Positions 1 through 8,324 of a stretch of 64,000 bases of DNA are shown one piece after another; the stretch's first letter is position 1; every line of letters begins with the position of its first letter. Position numbers and translations under genes: made by a program. The stretch lies in NCBI RefSeq assembly GCF_011764565.1, contig NZ_AP022871.1:4154320-4218319 (forward strand). Reading direction: 5' to 3'. The notes beneath the pieces were generated by a model that was given only the letters and a program-made list of their open reading frames with translations, did no database searches and was not told where the DNA came from. This DNA is from Phytohabitans suffuscus. Its GTDB lineage: Bacteria; Actinomycetota; Actinomycetes; Mycobacteriales; Micromonosporaceae.

Positions 1-1
1 C

Positions 2-889
2 TCCGGTGTGGACGGCATGCTCGAGCAGCTCAGCGGCCGGGTCGCCGTTGGCGCGGACGTCACCGTCGGGTCAGGACGCGGAGACGTCGACTGCCTGGGG
101 ACCGGCACCGCGATGGCGAGCATCATCGCGGCCAACGCGAGCACCAGCAAGACCCCCGTCGGTATCGCGCCGGACGCCACCATCCTGCCCGTCCGGATGG
201 TCGACCAGTCGGCGAACGGCCGGCCCATGGACGCGGCGAACGCCATCGAGGTGGCGGTGAGCGCGGGCGCGTCCGTCGTCGCCCTGGGGACGCACGTCGA
301 CCTGGCCGCCCCCGCTGTCGTCACCTCGCTCACCACCGCGCTCAACCACGACGTGCTCGTGGTGGCCGCCGCGCCGACCAGACCGCTCACCCTCCCGACG
401 CCCACCGAACCCGCCGCCACCGGTGCGTTGCTGCTGGCGGGTGGGGTCGGCGCCGACAACGAACTGGTCGAGAACTACCAGCCCAACATGGTGGAGGTGG
501 TCGCACCGGCGGCGGAGGTGGCGAGCATCGGGCCGGGGGACGCCGGCGCGCTGAGCTACACGGGCACGAGGTTCGCGGTGGCTTTCGCCGCCGGCCAGGC
601 GGCGCTCGTCCGGGCGGCGTATCCGGAGCTGACGGCCGTCCAGGTCGAGCAGCGGATCCAGCAGACCGCCGACATGCTCGGTACCGGTACGCCCGACAAC
701 CGCTACGGCTTCGGCATGATCAATCCGGCTGCCTCGGTGGCCGAGTCCGCCGGCGGCGGGAAACCGACCGCGAACTCCCAGAACGGCGGGCGCGGTGGCG
801 CGGCCCTGCCGGTCTTCCTCGGTATCGCGCTGATCGCCGGGGGCGCCGTCGTCGTCCTGCTGCGGTTCCGCCGCCGAGCCCGCGAATAA
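2..889 (+). CDS. Mycosin-like S8 family protein lacking catalytic residues (5' partial)
   Basis: The gene begins upstream of the window. The frame opens with SGVDG, which follows the catalytic Asp of subtilases; base 1 is a C, as expected of a GAC codon. The body follows the mycosin (type VII secretion subtilase) pattern: VGIAPDATILPVRM, a long VAVSAGASVVALG block, then a C-terminal membrane anchor (about residues 265-285) and a basic RFRRRARE tail. The active-site His motif GHGT reads GTGT, the oxyanion Asn is missing after VVAAA, and the Ser motif GTSxAxP reads GTRFAVA. The fold is therefore probably kept while protease activity is lost. A role at the membrane near a type VII secretion system is inference. 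Confidence 0.75.
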   Translation, partial: SGVDGMLEQLSGRVAVGADVTVGSGRGDVDCLGTGTAMASIIAANASTSKTPVGIAPDATILPVRMVDQSANGRPMDAANAIEVAVSAGASVVALGTHVDLAAPAVVTSLTTALNHDVLVVAAAPTRPLTLPTPTEPAATGALLLAGGVGADNELVENYQPNMVEVVAPAAEVASIGPGDAGALSYTGTRFAVAFAAGQAALVRAAYPELTAVQVEQRIQQTADMLGTGTPDNRYGFGMINPAASVAESAGGGKPTANSQNGGRGGAALPVFLGIALIAGGAVVVLLRFRRRARE

Positions 890-1184
890 GTCGGGCTGAA
901 CCGGCAGGGGACCGCAACCGTAAGAGGGCTGTCCGCGGCGGTAAGGCATCTCACGTGCCGTCCGCCGCGGCGTGCTTGACGACGGAGGTGGAGCCCTGCC
1001 GACCAGCCACGATCTACCCGAGACAGGGTTCGCCGCTGTGGAGCACGGATCGCTTGTCCACCCGGCCGGCGCACTGCGCTGGCCGGTGCCTACGGCTATC
1101 CTCGCGGGGAACGATCGTCGTGTCGCCCCTGCGTGGCGAGGGCGCGGCCGTGAAATGGCGATCCGTCCGTCAGGGAGGCGGTCA

Positions 1185-1754
1185 GTGTCGGCGCTGCCCA
1201 ACGAGGCTGTCGAACCGTCGGCCCCGGACGGGCCCGAGGTCGAGGCGGTCGCCGCCGAGGCGTTCATGCGGCAGATGGTCGAGGAGTACCGCCGGCCCCT
1301 GCACCGCTTCCTGACCCGCCTGCTCCTGGGGCAGGCGGATCTCGCGGAGGACCTGGTCCAGGAGACCTTCCTGCGCGCATGGCGAAACGCCGAGGCGCTC
1401 GCGGCCGACCCGCCGAAGGTCGCACCCTGGCTGTACACGGTCGCCCGGCGGGTGGCGATCGACGCGATGCGGGCGCGGCAGGCCCGGCCACCCGAGGTCA
1501 GCCTGCCGGACCTCAACCGGGTGCCCGATGCCGACGACGAGATGGACCGTGTGGTCAGCGTCCACGCGGTGCGGCTCGCGCTGGGAAAGATCAGTCCGGA
1601 GCACCGTGACGTGCTCGTCGAGATGTACTACCGGGGGGCGTCGGTCGCGGAGGCGGCGGCGCGGTTGGGGATTCCGGAGGGTACGGTGAAGTCAAGAGCC
1701 TACTACGCGGTACGCGCACTGCACGCCGTGATCGGTTCGACCGAGTCGCCCTGA
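1185..1754 (+). CDS. ECF-type RNA polymerase sigma factor
   Basis: This is a 189-residue group IV sigma factor. Region 2 lies at about residues 25-90 (the LAEDLVQETFLRAW core, followed by APWLYTVARRVAID) and region 4 at about residues 125-185 (SPEHRDVLVEMYYRG, then the helix-turn-helix AARLGIPEGTVKSRAYYAVR). I chose the GTG at 1185 because AGGGAGG lies just upstream and the family starts near here; the frame stays open further upstream without conserved content. It is followed after 38 bp by a zinc-binding anti-sigma gene, so it probably directs an extracytoplasmic stress regulon, likely including this operon. It resembles the SigK/SigL branch, but I cannot assign the subgroup. Confidence 0.9.
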   Translation: MSALPNEAVEPSAPDGPEVEAVAAEAFMRQMVEEYRRPLHRFLTRLLLGQADLAEDLVQETFLRAWRNAEALAADPPKVAPWLYTVARRVAIDAMRARQARPPEVSLPDLNRVPDADDEMDRVVSVHAVRLALGKISPEHRDVLVEMYYRGASVAEAAARLGIPEGTVKSRAYYAVRALHAVIGSTESP

Positions 1755-1792
1755 TCCGGGACTCTTACACCACCCGTTGAGGAGAGGGCTGG

Positions 1793-2545
1793 ATGCGCGC
1801 AGGCGGGGAACACTCGACAGCCGAGCAGGAGCGGCTGGCCCTCTACCTGCTCGGAGTGTTGGACGGCGCCGAGCGGGAGGCGTTCGAGGAGCACCTCGCC
1901 AACTGCTGGCGCTGCCTCGACGAGGCGGCCGAGGTCGGCCCCTCGATGGGCGGCCTCGCCGGACTGGACGATGTGGACTGGGAGGCCCCCGCCGACCCCG
2001 TCGCCCCGCCGCCCGTCACCCAGGACAAGGGTCCGGCCACGCGAGAGCACGGCGGCGGCCCGGTCGGGCCCGGCAATGTCCGGCCTGGCGGTGCGCGTTC
2101 TTCGGGCGCCCGCCGCGGATCGCGTCACCGGCGGTTGGCGACCTGGGCCGGTGCGGCCGTGGCGGTCGTCGTCCTGGCGTCGGCCGGCGCGGCCGTGGTC
2201 AACGAGTGGGGCGGGGGCGCCGACCGGGTGTTGACCGCGTCGGGCGAGGCGCCTGGCTACGGTGCGAGCCTGTCCGTTTCCATCACCGGCGGTGACGAGG
2301 CCAGGTCGACCATCCGGATCACCGTCACCGGGCTGCGGCCGGGCATCCGGTACCGGTTGTTCGCGGTGACCCGCGACGGCGCCACGCATGAGGTGCGGGA
2401 CTGGACCGCGTCGTCGGGCCCGCAAGAGGTGACCGGCGAGACGTCGCTGTCCATCGACGACCTGGCGTTCATCACGGTTGGCCAGATCGACGGCTCGGCG
2501 ATCGTGACGGCGCCGATCTCGCGGGGGCCGGCCGCGCCCCGCTGA
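1793..2545 (+). CDS. Membrane anti-sigma factor with zinc-binding domain
   Basis: The N-terminal 45 residues form a ZAS-type domain with the motif HLANCWRC (H-x3-C-x2-C), which in this family grips the sigma factor inside the cell. A poly-Ala/Val transmembrane helix follows at about residues 118-142. The outer domain of about 105 residues is rich in beta-strand patterns and probably senses or scaffolds at the envelope, like the RskA C-terminal domain. GAGGAG lies about 8 bp before the ATG. It directly follows the ECF sigma gene, the usual sigma/anti-sigma arrangement. Confidence 0.88.
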   Translation: MRAGGEHSTAEQERLALYLLGVLDGAEREAFEEHLANCWRCLDEAAEVGPSMGGLAGLDDVDWEAPADPVAPPPVTQDKGPATREHGGGPVGPGNVRPGGARSSGARRGSRHRRLATWAGAAVAVVVLASAGAAVVNEWGGGADRVLTASGEAPGYGASLSVSITGGDEARSTIRITVTGLRPGIRYRLFAVTRDGATHEVRDWTASSGPQEVTGETSLSIDDLAFITVGQIDGSAIVTAPISRGPAAPR

Positions 2546-2643
2546 CGGTGGGTAATCGGCATCACGTCGGGCGTGGTGAACCGTGGTATGGCGGCGACCG
2601 TAGGGCTCGCGTCGGTGAAATCCGCCAGTCACCTGGAGGTAAC

Positions 2644-3267
2644 GTGCCCGCCCCCGTCCGTTCCGCATCGCGATCCCCTTGGGTGTCTCGGCCCTCCACG
2701 CGGGCGTCGGGCAACAGGTATCACGATGTGGCCAAGGCCGCGTTCAGGCTCCTTCGAGGGGAGCTCAAACAGGCGTCCAGGCAAAAGGCCCCCAATGCCC
2801 AGAGCGCGATGCGTGCCCTGGTCGCGCTGGAAAAGCGCTACCGGGCGAAGAGGTACCGGGGCGCCGAGCTGGGCGCCGTACGGGTCCGGCGTGAATCGTG
2901 GTCGACGAAGGAGAAGGAGGCGGTGCTCGACCAGGTGGCCAAGGTCATCCGCGATGGCGAGTCGGCCCAGGCCGTCTACGGGAACGGACAGCTCCTCATG
3001 GACCTCTGGGGGCGCGGGTGCCTGCCCGAGGTGGAACGGCTCTGCACCGACGTGGAACAGGCCGTCGCCCAGGGACACTCCGAAGAGGTCAAATGGCTGC
3101 TGGCGACGTGGATCCCCAGGCGGGCGTCGGATGTCGTCAGCGTCGCCACGAGCCCGCGACTCGATCGTTCCCGCCGGGCCAGCCGGTCCAAGGACAAGGG
3201 CAAGCCCCGGGCCCGGGGCCCCGTGAAGGCACCCACGCGTGCGCTCGTCATGCGCCGAGGCGCCTGA
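2644..3267 (+). CDS. Hypothetical basic protein
   Basis: I do not recognise this 207-residue protein. It is helical and strongly basic, with a middle region (about residues 60-150) that looks globular and a C-terminal tail rich in Arg, Ser and Lys. It has no membrane segment or signal peptide. The GTG at 2644 is preceded by GGAGGT three bases upstream, which fixes the start better than earlier in-frame codons. It follows the anti-sigma gene in the same direction after about 100 bp and could share its transcript or have its own promoter. A nucleic-acid-binding role is possible from charge alone but is not supported by a motif. Confidence 0.6.
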   Translation: MPAPVRSASRSPWVSRPSTRASGNRYHDVAKAAFRLLRGELKQASRQKAPNAQSAMRALVALEKRYRAKRYRGAELGAVRVRRESWSTKEKEAVLDQVAKVIRDGESAQAVYGNGQLLMDLWGRGCLPEVERLCTDVEQAVAQGHSEEVKWLLATWIPRRASDVVSVATSPRLDRSRRASRSKDKGKPRARGPVKAPTRALVMRRGA

Positions 3268-3283
3268 GCCCAGCGCGGACCTT

Positions 3284-3300
3284 GGGCGGTGTCGCCGCCC
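3284..3300 (+). terminator. Possible GC hairpin after the hypothetical gene
   Basis: GGGCGG and CCGCCC form a 6-bp stem around a 5-base loop, 17 bp after the stop codon at 3267. There is no T-run, so termination is only suggested. Confidence 0.3.
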
Positions 3301-3409
3301 CGGGGCCGTCGACGCCGGGGGCGCGCAGGGGTCAAAACGTGAGTGAACCGGGGCGGGGTGCCGTCCGTAGAGGCGGGACAACAAGAGTCGCAGTCCATTG
3401 GGGTGTCGC

Positions 3410-4741
3410 ATGGCTGACGGATCAAACCAGGTAGAGGCAGACCCGTACAGAACAGACGCGAGAGCCAGGCAGGTCGCTCTGGCACTCATCAGAGCCGATC
3501 TTCCTGACGCGGGACTCGGCACACAGGGAAAGTATTCAGCCCAAAAGTATCTGAAGAGCGCCGAGACCGATAACTATCACCGAGTGCGGCTGTGGAGAAA
3601 AGAACGGAACAAGGAACGGGGATGGTTCGCCAGGCGCGTAAAGGGATTCCAGCGCTTCTATCGGGGATTCACGGGCCGTAAGCGTAAGGTATTGACGAGC
3701 GATAAGGCAAAGGCTCTAAATTCGAGCGGCGAAATGAAGCTGCTTGTTCGTCGTGAGCTGAAGAATATCGTGGAAGGCGATTCGAACCTTCACGCCGCTT
3801 TTAAGAGGGGCGATCTTCCGCTGGTGACGCGCGCCATGGGCGATGGGTCTAGTTCAAGCGCCACTGATGCCCAGCAGATCCTGGGAAACGAGCAGATGCA
3901 GACATATGGTGCTGCACAATACGCGCCGCAATTGCCCCCGCGCCCGATGTATGGGTCGATGCCTCCAGGGCCGGACTATGGGCCGGTGAGGTACGACAGG
4001 AGCGAATACCCGCCGATGCCGATGCAGTCGGGATATGGACCACCGGGTTCGGGGGATATTACCCCCGAACCATTCAAGCCAGATGCATCAAGCTCAGATG
4101 GCCCCTGGATATCGATACGCGCAGAATATGGACTACGCTCAAGACGGTTACGTTCCTCAGGATCGGGAGGGGGATATCACGGGAGGTCATCTCAGCACCC
4201 GGGCGGCAGGCAGTATGCCGACCACGCGGACGGATATGGGGGCGATTATCTGTCTACTCGGGGTGTTTCTCGCAAGCCCATAGGAGGGTGGTCTCAAGAC
4301 CAGTTTCGGGACGCCCCCTACGCTACGCCAGCCGTGCCGTATGAGGATCCGTCTTCGGCAATTAGGAGAAATTCAGCTGTTTCGGAGGCGTTTTCGCACC
4401 TTTCTACTGGAGCACCGGTGGATAGCGGTGGCTCCCACACAGGCAAGCAAGCCGCGACAGGTCAGCTGCCGTACGGCGTTCAGTCAGCTGGCACCGGGTC
4501 GAGGTCTGAAAGCCTGGTCAGCAGCAAGGGAGGTCCAGTCGACGCTCAAACAGGCCTTTTGCGCGTCGACACCGGCGAGAGCAGCCGTCGCGCCCAAGCC
4601 GCCGCCGCAACCACTCAGGGTGCTCCCGCGACGGCGACAGTTGCTCAGCCGCCGTCTCAGCGCACGGGAAATCCTGCGCAGCGGCGGAGCCAGTCGCAGG
4701 GGCCAGCGGGACCAAGTCGCGGCCCTGGGGGCGGGCAGTAG
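3410..4741 (+). CDS. Unrecognised low-complexity protein
   Basis: The first 150 residues are charged and helical (for example RLWRKERNKERGWFARR) and may fold. The remaining 290 are disordered and rich in Pro, Tyr, Gly, Ser and Gln. Base composition is visibly less GC-rich than the neighbours, suggesting transfer or relaxed selection. I start at the ATG at 3410, which gives MADGSNQ. Between about 4040 and 4290 another frame also reads as plausible Tyr/Gln-rich sequence, so a compensating pair of frameshifts inside the low-complexity half cannot be excluded. No function is assigned. Confidence 0.5.
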   Translation: MADGSNQVEADPYRTDARARQVALALIRADLPDAGLGTQGKYSAQKYLKSAETDNYHRVRLWRKERNKERGWFARRVKGFQRFYRGFTGRKRKVLTSDKAKALNSSGEMKLLVRRELKNIVEGDSNLHAAFKRGDLPLVTRAMGDGSSSSATDAQQILGNEQMQTYGAAQYAPQLPPRPMYGSMPPGPDYGPVRYDRSEYPPMPMQSGYGPPGSGDITPEPFKPDASSSDGPWISIRAEYGLRSRRLRSSGSGGGYHGRSSQHPGGRQYADHADGYGGDYLSTRGVSRKPIGGWSQDQFRDAPYATPAVPYEDPSSAIRRNSAVSEAFSHLSTGAPVDSGGSHTGKQAATGQLPYGVQSAGTGSRSESLVSSKGGPVDAQTGLLRVDTGESSRRAQAAAATTQGAPATATVAQPPSQRTGNPAQRRSQSQGPAGPSRGPGGGQ

Positions 4742-4828
4742 GCCCGAAATCAACTGGTTGGACCGGAGGGATGCGCGGTTCTGTCCAGCCGGTGTGAACA
4801 GGCGGGCGGACACGTACGTTGTCAGGGC

Positions 4829-7084
4829 GTGGATGATCAGTCCCCGAGTTGGCTCACCGACACCGGTCGGTGGCGGCGCATCGGATCTGCCCTGCACTGG
4901 GTCGGCGACCGGGTGGCCGTGGTGGGCGCCGACCCAGATGGTGCCGTGGCCGCGATGGCGGCGGAGTTCGCCCCGGAGCCGGACGTCGTCACGGTGCTCG
5001 GCCGGCTGGACATGGACGACGACGGGTCGCTGGTCGAGGCGGTCTGGCCGATCGCCGTACCCCCGGGCAGCCGGGGACGGCTGGCCGTCGGCGGCGCGGG
5101 TGCCCCTGAGTCCGGCATGGGCGCGCGGCTCGCCAGCGAGCTGACCGCCACGGTCATCGCGCCGCGGTCGGACGTCCTGCTGGCGCCGGGCGGGTCGATC
5201 TTCGCCGTGGACGGCTGGATGCGGTACGACGCCAGCGGTTCGACCACCTCGGCCGGACGGCGTACCCCGGCACCGGAGTGGGAGTCCGATGTAGACGCGG
5301 TGCTCGCGCACCCGCCGTACGGCGCTCTGGTCGTGCTTCCCGTCCCGGCCGGGCTGTGGATCTTTCCGGACCTTCCCGGCACGCCACCGCCCAACCTGGA
5401 CGATCTCGCCTACAGCGTGCCCGTACACCGCACGCGGCCGGTGCTGCTGATCGGCCGGCCGGGCTTCCCGGCGCCTGGCGAGGAGGCGATCGTCGCGGTC
5501 GCGCGGGCCCTCCCGCCGCCACTGCGCCGGCGCCTGGTGCTGGCGCCGTACGGACCGGTCCTCGGCACGGCCCCGGCGGCGGCGCGGCTGGCCAGGGAGG
5601 ACGGCCATCCGGTCACGGTGGCCACCGGCATACCCGTGCTGGCGCGGGACGGCGAGCTGATCAGCCTGGCGATGGACCAGGCGGTCGCCGGCGGGTGGGT
5701 GCCCCTCGCGACCACCCTGACGTTCCCACCCGCGGGGCCGGCGCGGCCATCCGGCCCGGTCCGGGGGCTCGACGGCTACACCCGGGTCGACGAGTACGTG
5801 TACCAGCTCGACGAGCGCTGGGTCGCCGAGGTGACCCAGTCCGGGCTGTGGGTACGGCCGAGGCGGCGCGAGACCGGCGCGGACGTCGTACGGCGCCACC
5901 CGTGGGCTCCGACCGGTGTGCGGGTCTTCGTCGGCCTGCCCGGCCATCCGCCCGGACCCGAGGTGCTGCCGCTGCTCGGCGCGCTGCTCGCCCGCCTGCC
6001 GGCGGCGACCGGCATGCGGGTGGAGTTGACGCCTGAGCCGTTCGCGGCTGCGGCGTCCTCGCCCCCGGCTGGCGGGACGCCGATGGATCCGTACCTCCGC
6101 CGCGCCATCCTGCTCGATGCGTCAGCGGCTCCCGCTGGCCGGCCGGTCGCGCGGTCCACCCCGGCGCCGGCCGCGACGGCCAGGCCGCCAGCCGGCACGC
6201 CCGGCGAGCGGACCGCGACCCTACGGCGGCCGGCGGTCGTCGCCGCGCCGGTGCAGGACATCGCGGGCGGACCGGGGCCGGAGCAGGCGCCGCCCGCGCG
6301 GCTGTCCGGCAGGCACCGGTTCCGGGTACGCCGCCGGTGGGCACCGATCACGGCAGCGGCGGCCGTGCTGGCGGTGGCGACCGCGGCGGCCTACGCGCTG
6401 GGCACGGTGCGGACACCGGCACCGACGCTGGCGCCGCAGGCCGCGGCGCCGCAAGCCTCGCCGGCCGCGGACCCGGGCTGGCCGCCCGCCGTCCGGGCAG
6501 AGGCCACCGGCCCTGGGCAGGCTGGCCCGTCCCTCACCCGGGGCACCGGTCCAGCTTCCGGCTCCGCGGGTGCCGCGGGCGTCACGAAGCCCGCGGCGCC
6601 CACCACACGTACCACCGCCCCGCGCGCCCAGCCGGCGACCGCGAAGCCGATCGAGGCATCGCCCGAGCCGCCCGGCCTGGTCAACGCGTCGGGACGAAAC
6701 CTGGCGGTCGACGGCACCGCCACGGCGTCCAGTGAGGAGCGTCCCGGCGCCCTGGGCGCGGCGAACGTCAAGGACGGCGACGCGGCCACCCGCTGGGCCA
6801 GCGATCCGGGGTCCGACCCGCAGTGGCTCACCCTGGACCTGAGGGCGGTATGGCAGGTGAGCCAGGTCCAGCTGCGTTGGCAGTCGTCCTACGCGACGGC
6901 GTACCGCGTCGACGTGTCCGCCGACGGTGTGAGCTGGCGGACGGTGTACCAGACCTCGCAGGGCTCAGGGGGTGTCGACCAGGTCGCGGTGCCCAGGACG
7001 CCGGCGCGGTTCGTCAGGATCACGGGCATCGCCCGCGCCTCGGCACGGTACGGGTACTCGCTATGGGAGGTCGAGGTGCGATGA
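4829..7084 (+). CDS. Membrane protein with C-terminal F5/8 type C (discoidin-like) domain
   Basis: This is a 751-residue protein. Residues 1-420 are a cytoplasmic region I cannot assign. A Pro/Ala-rich linker is followed by one transmembrane helix at about 504-527 behind the basic stretch RFRVRRRW. Outside lies a Pro/Thr/Ala linker and, at about 612-751, a discoidin-type domain (NLAVDGTATASSE, AANVKDGDAATRWAS, WLTLDLRAVWQVSQVQLRW, ARFVRITG), a fold that usually binds glycans. The start is the GTG at 4829. The gene ends inside the 3' end of a convergent receiver gene (24-bp overlap). Its neighbours suggest a cell-surface or cell-wall sensing block; ligand and partner are unknown. Confidence 0.72.
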   Translation: MDDQSPSWLTDTGRWRRIGSALHWVGDRVAVVGADPDGAVAAMAAEFAPEPDVVTVLGRLDMDDDGSLVEAVWPIAVPPGSRGRLAVGGAGAPESGMGARLASELTATVIAPRSDVLLAPGGSIFAVDGWMRYDASGSTTSAGRRTPAPEWESDVDAVLAHPPYGALVVLPVPAGLWIFPDLPGTPPPNLDDLAYSVPVHRTRPVLLIGRPGFPAPGEEAIVAVARALPPPLRRRLVLAPYGPVLGTAPAAARLAREDGHPVTVATGIPVLARDGELISLAMDQAVAGGWVPLATTLTFPPAGPARPSGPVRGLDGYTRVDEYVYQLDERWVAEVTQSGLWVRPRRRETGADVVRRHPWAPTGVRVFVGLPGHPPGPEVLPLLGALLARLPAATGMRVELTPEPFAAAASSPPAGGTPMDPYLRRAILLDASAAPAGRPVARSTPAPAATARPPAGTPGERTATLRRPAVVAAPVQDIAGGPGPEQAPPARLSGRHRFRVRRRWAPITAAAAVLAVATAAAYALGTVRTPAPTLAPQAAAPQASPAADPGWPPAVRAEATGPGQAGPSLTRGTGPASGSAGAAGVTKPAAPTTRTTAPRAQPATAKPIEASPEPPGLVNASGRNLAVDGTATASSEERPGALGAANVKDGDAATRWASDPGSDPQWLTLDLRAVWQVSQVQLRWQSSYATAYRVDVSADGVSWRTVYQTSQGSGGVDQVAVPRTPARFVRITGIARASARYGYSLWEVEVR

Positions 7085-7591
7085 CCCGCGGCCCGGGTGC
7101 GCGGGCCTGGGGGTGGACGCGCGCATCGCCCAGGTGACGGCCGCCGCGGCGGAGGGGGAGAGCCAGCCCAGCCCGCTGGCGACGGCGTTGACGGCCCGCA
7201 CCAGGTCCGGCGGTTCGATGTGGCCGTAGACGAGGCAGCCCTGGACCGGTGCCTGGAGCAGCGTGACGACGGCGTCGCGCTCGGTCGCGTCGGTCAGGAC
7301 GATCACCAGAGACCAGCGTGCCAGCGCCTCCACCAGGTCGGTCCCGGGCGCGCGGACGCGGTCGTCCAGCAGGGAGACCGTCGGCCGCAGCCGGCCGGCG
7401 AGCGCCACCGCCTCGTCCCGGTCACCGGTGACCCCCACGACCCGCAGCCGGCCGGAGGCGACCAGTTCGGCGCGTATCGCGGCCCGGTCACGCGGGTCCG
7501 GGTGGACTATCAACACGGTGGTGGGTGTTCCGCTCGGGTGCCCGTCAAGCAGTTCTGCCACGCATTCCCGTCCTCGCTGCCGTGGTGGCAT
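7061..7591 (-). CDS. Stand-alone receiver domain protein, truncated response regulator
   Basis: This 176-residue protein is close in sequence to the N-terminal half of the response regulator encoded next to it; both share the EPP-L-RAV and GWLSP segments at the end of the receiver. The acidic pocket and a candidate phospho-Asp (SLLDDRV) are present. It stops where a LuxR-type helix-turn-helix should begin and has a short polar tail instead. AAGGAG lies upstream of the ATG at 7591. It is the last gene of the minus-strand operon and could act as a phosphate sink or a decoy partner; it may equally be a duplicated regulator that lost its DNA-binding half. Confidence 0.75.
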   Translation of the reverse strand: MPPRQRGRECVAELLDGHPSGTPTTVLIVHPDPRDRAAIRAELVASGRLRVVGVTGDRDEAVALAGRLRPTVSLLDDRVRAPGTDLVEALARWSLVIVLTDATERDAVVTLLQAPVQGCLVYGHIEPPDLVRAVNAVASGLGWLSPSAAAAVTWAMRASTPRPAHPGRGSSHLDLP

Positions 7592-7658
7592 GGAGGCTCC
7601 TTCCACCGTTCATACGACGGGGGAAGGGACGGGTGTGTTCAGCGTCGGCCCCTACGGA

Positions 7659-8324
7659 CTACTGCCCCTGGCCGCCCGACCAACGCAGGACCGCCTCGGT
7701 GCGGTTGGTGGCGTGGAGCTTCGTGAAGATGTGGTGCAGGTGGTTCTTCACCGTCTTTTCGGTGAGCAGCAGGCGGCGCGCGATCGCGGCGTTGGAGTGG
7801 CCGACGGTCAGCAACTCCATGACGTCCCGCTCCCGGGAGGTGAGGCCGAAGCCTTGCCGGAGCTGGCGGAGCTGGTCGGCCTGGCTGGCCTCCTCACGCT
7901 CGCGGGCGGCCTGGTCGCGCAGCACCGAGATCGTCACCGAGGCACCTCGGGGTGAGAGCCAGCCTTGGCCGGCCGCTACGGCGCGGACGGCGCGCAGGAG
8001 CTCGGGCGGCTCGAACTCGCCGTGGACGAGGTAGCCGCGTGCGCCACGGCGGAGCATGCCGGCGATGAGATCCTCGGCGGCGTCGCTGGTGAGGACGAGC
8101 ACCGAAGTGTGCTCGGCGAGCTGGGCGACGACGGTGAGGCCGTCGGCGACCGGCATGCGGTGGTCGAGCAGGGTGACGTCCGGGCGTAGCCGCTGCGCCA
8201 CGGTCACGGCGGTCCGCCCGTCCGGTGCCTCGCCGACGACGTTCATGTCGTCGGCGGAGGCGAGGTAGCCGCGTAGGGCACCGCGGACGATGGGGTTGTC
8301 GTCGACGATGAGGACGTCGGTCAT
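7659..8324 (-). CDS. NarL/FixJ-family response regulator
   Basis: This is a 221-residue two-domain regulator. The receiver domain (about 1-120) has the acidic pair VDDN near the start, the phosphoacceptor Asp in TLLDHRMP near residue 54 and the conserved Thr in VLTSDA. The LuxR-type HTH at about 155-215 contains LTSREREVMEL and the recognition helix SEKTVKNH-like segment LLTEKTVKNHLHHIFTKL. Its start overlaps the kinase stop (ATGA), so the pair is translationally coupled. It should bind DNA as a dimer after phosphorylation by the adjacent kinase; its targets are unknown. Confidence 0.93.
   Translation of the reverse strand: MTDVLIVDDNPIVRGALRGYLASADDMNVVGEAPDGRTAVTVAQRLRPDVTLLDHRMPVADGLTVVAQLAEHTSVLVLTSDAAEDLIAGMLRRGARGYLVHGEFEPPELLRAVRAVAAGQGWLSPRGASVTISVLRDQAAREREEASQADQLRQLRQGFGLTSRERDVMELLTVGHSNAAIARRLLLTEKTVKNHLHHIFTKLHATNRTEAVLRWSGGQGQ

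Noticed and set aside
1087..1135. A GGAAC element followed by CGTG before the sigma gene as an ECF autopromoter.
   Set aside because: Spacing and -10 match are poor, and such motifs are frequent in GC-rich DNA.
4035..4283. A Tyr/Gln-rich frame inside the low-complexity gene at 3410.
   Set aside because: It could be the true frame over a short stretch, but two compensating slips would be needed and nothing conserved supports either frame.
4484..5947. A 487-codon minus-strand frame opposite the discoidin-domain gene.
   Set aside because: Its sequence is Arg/Pro/Gly noise, the mirror of a GC-rich real gene with a recognisable domain.
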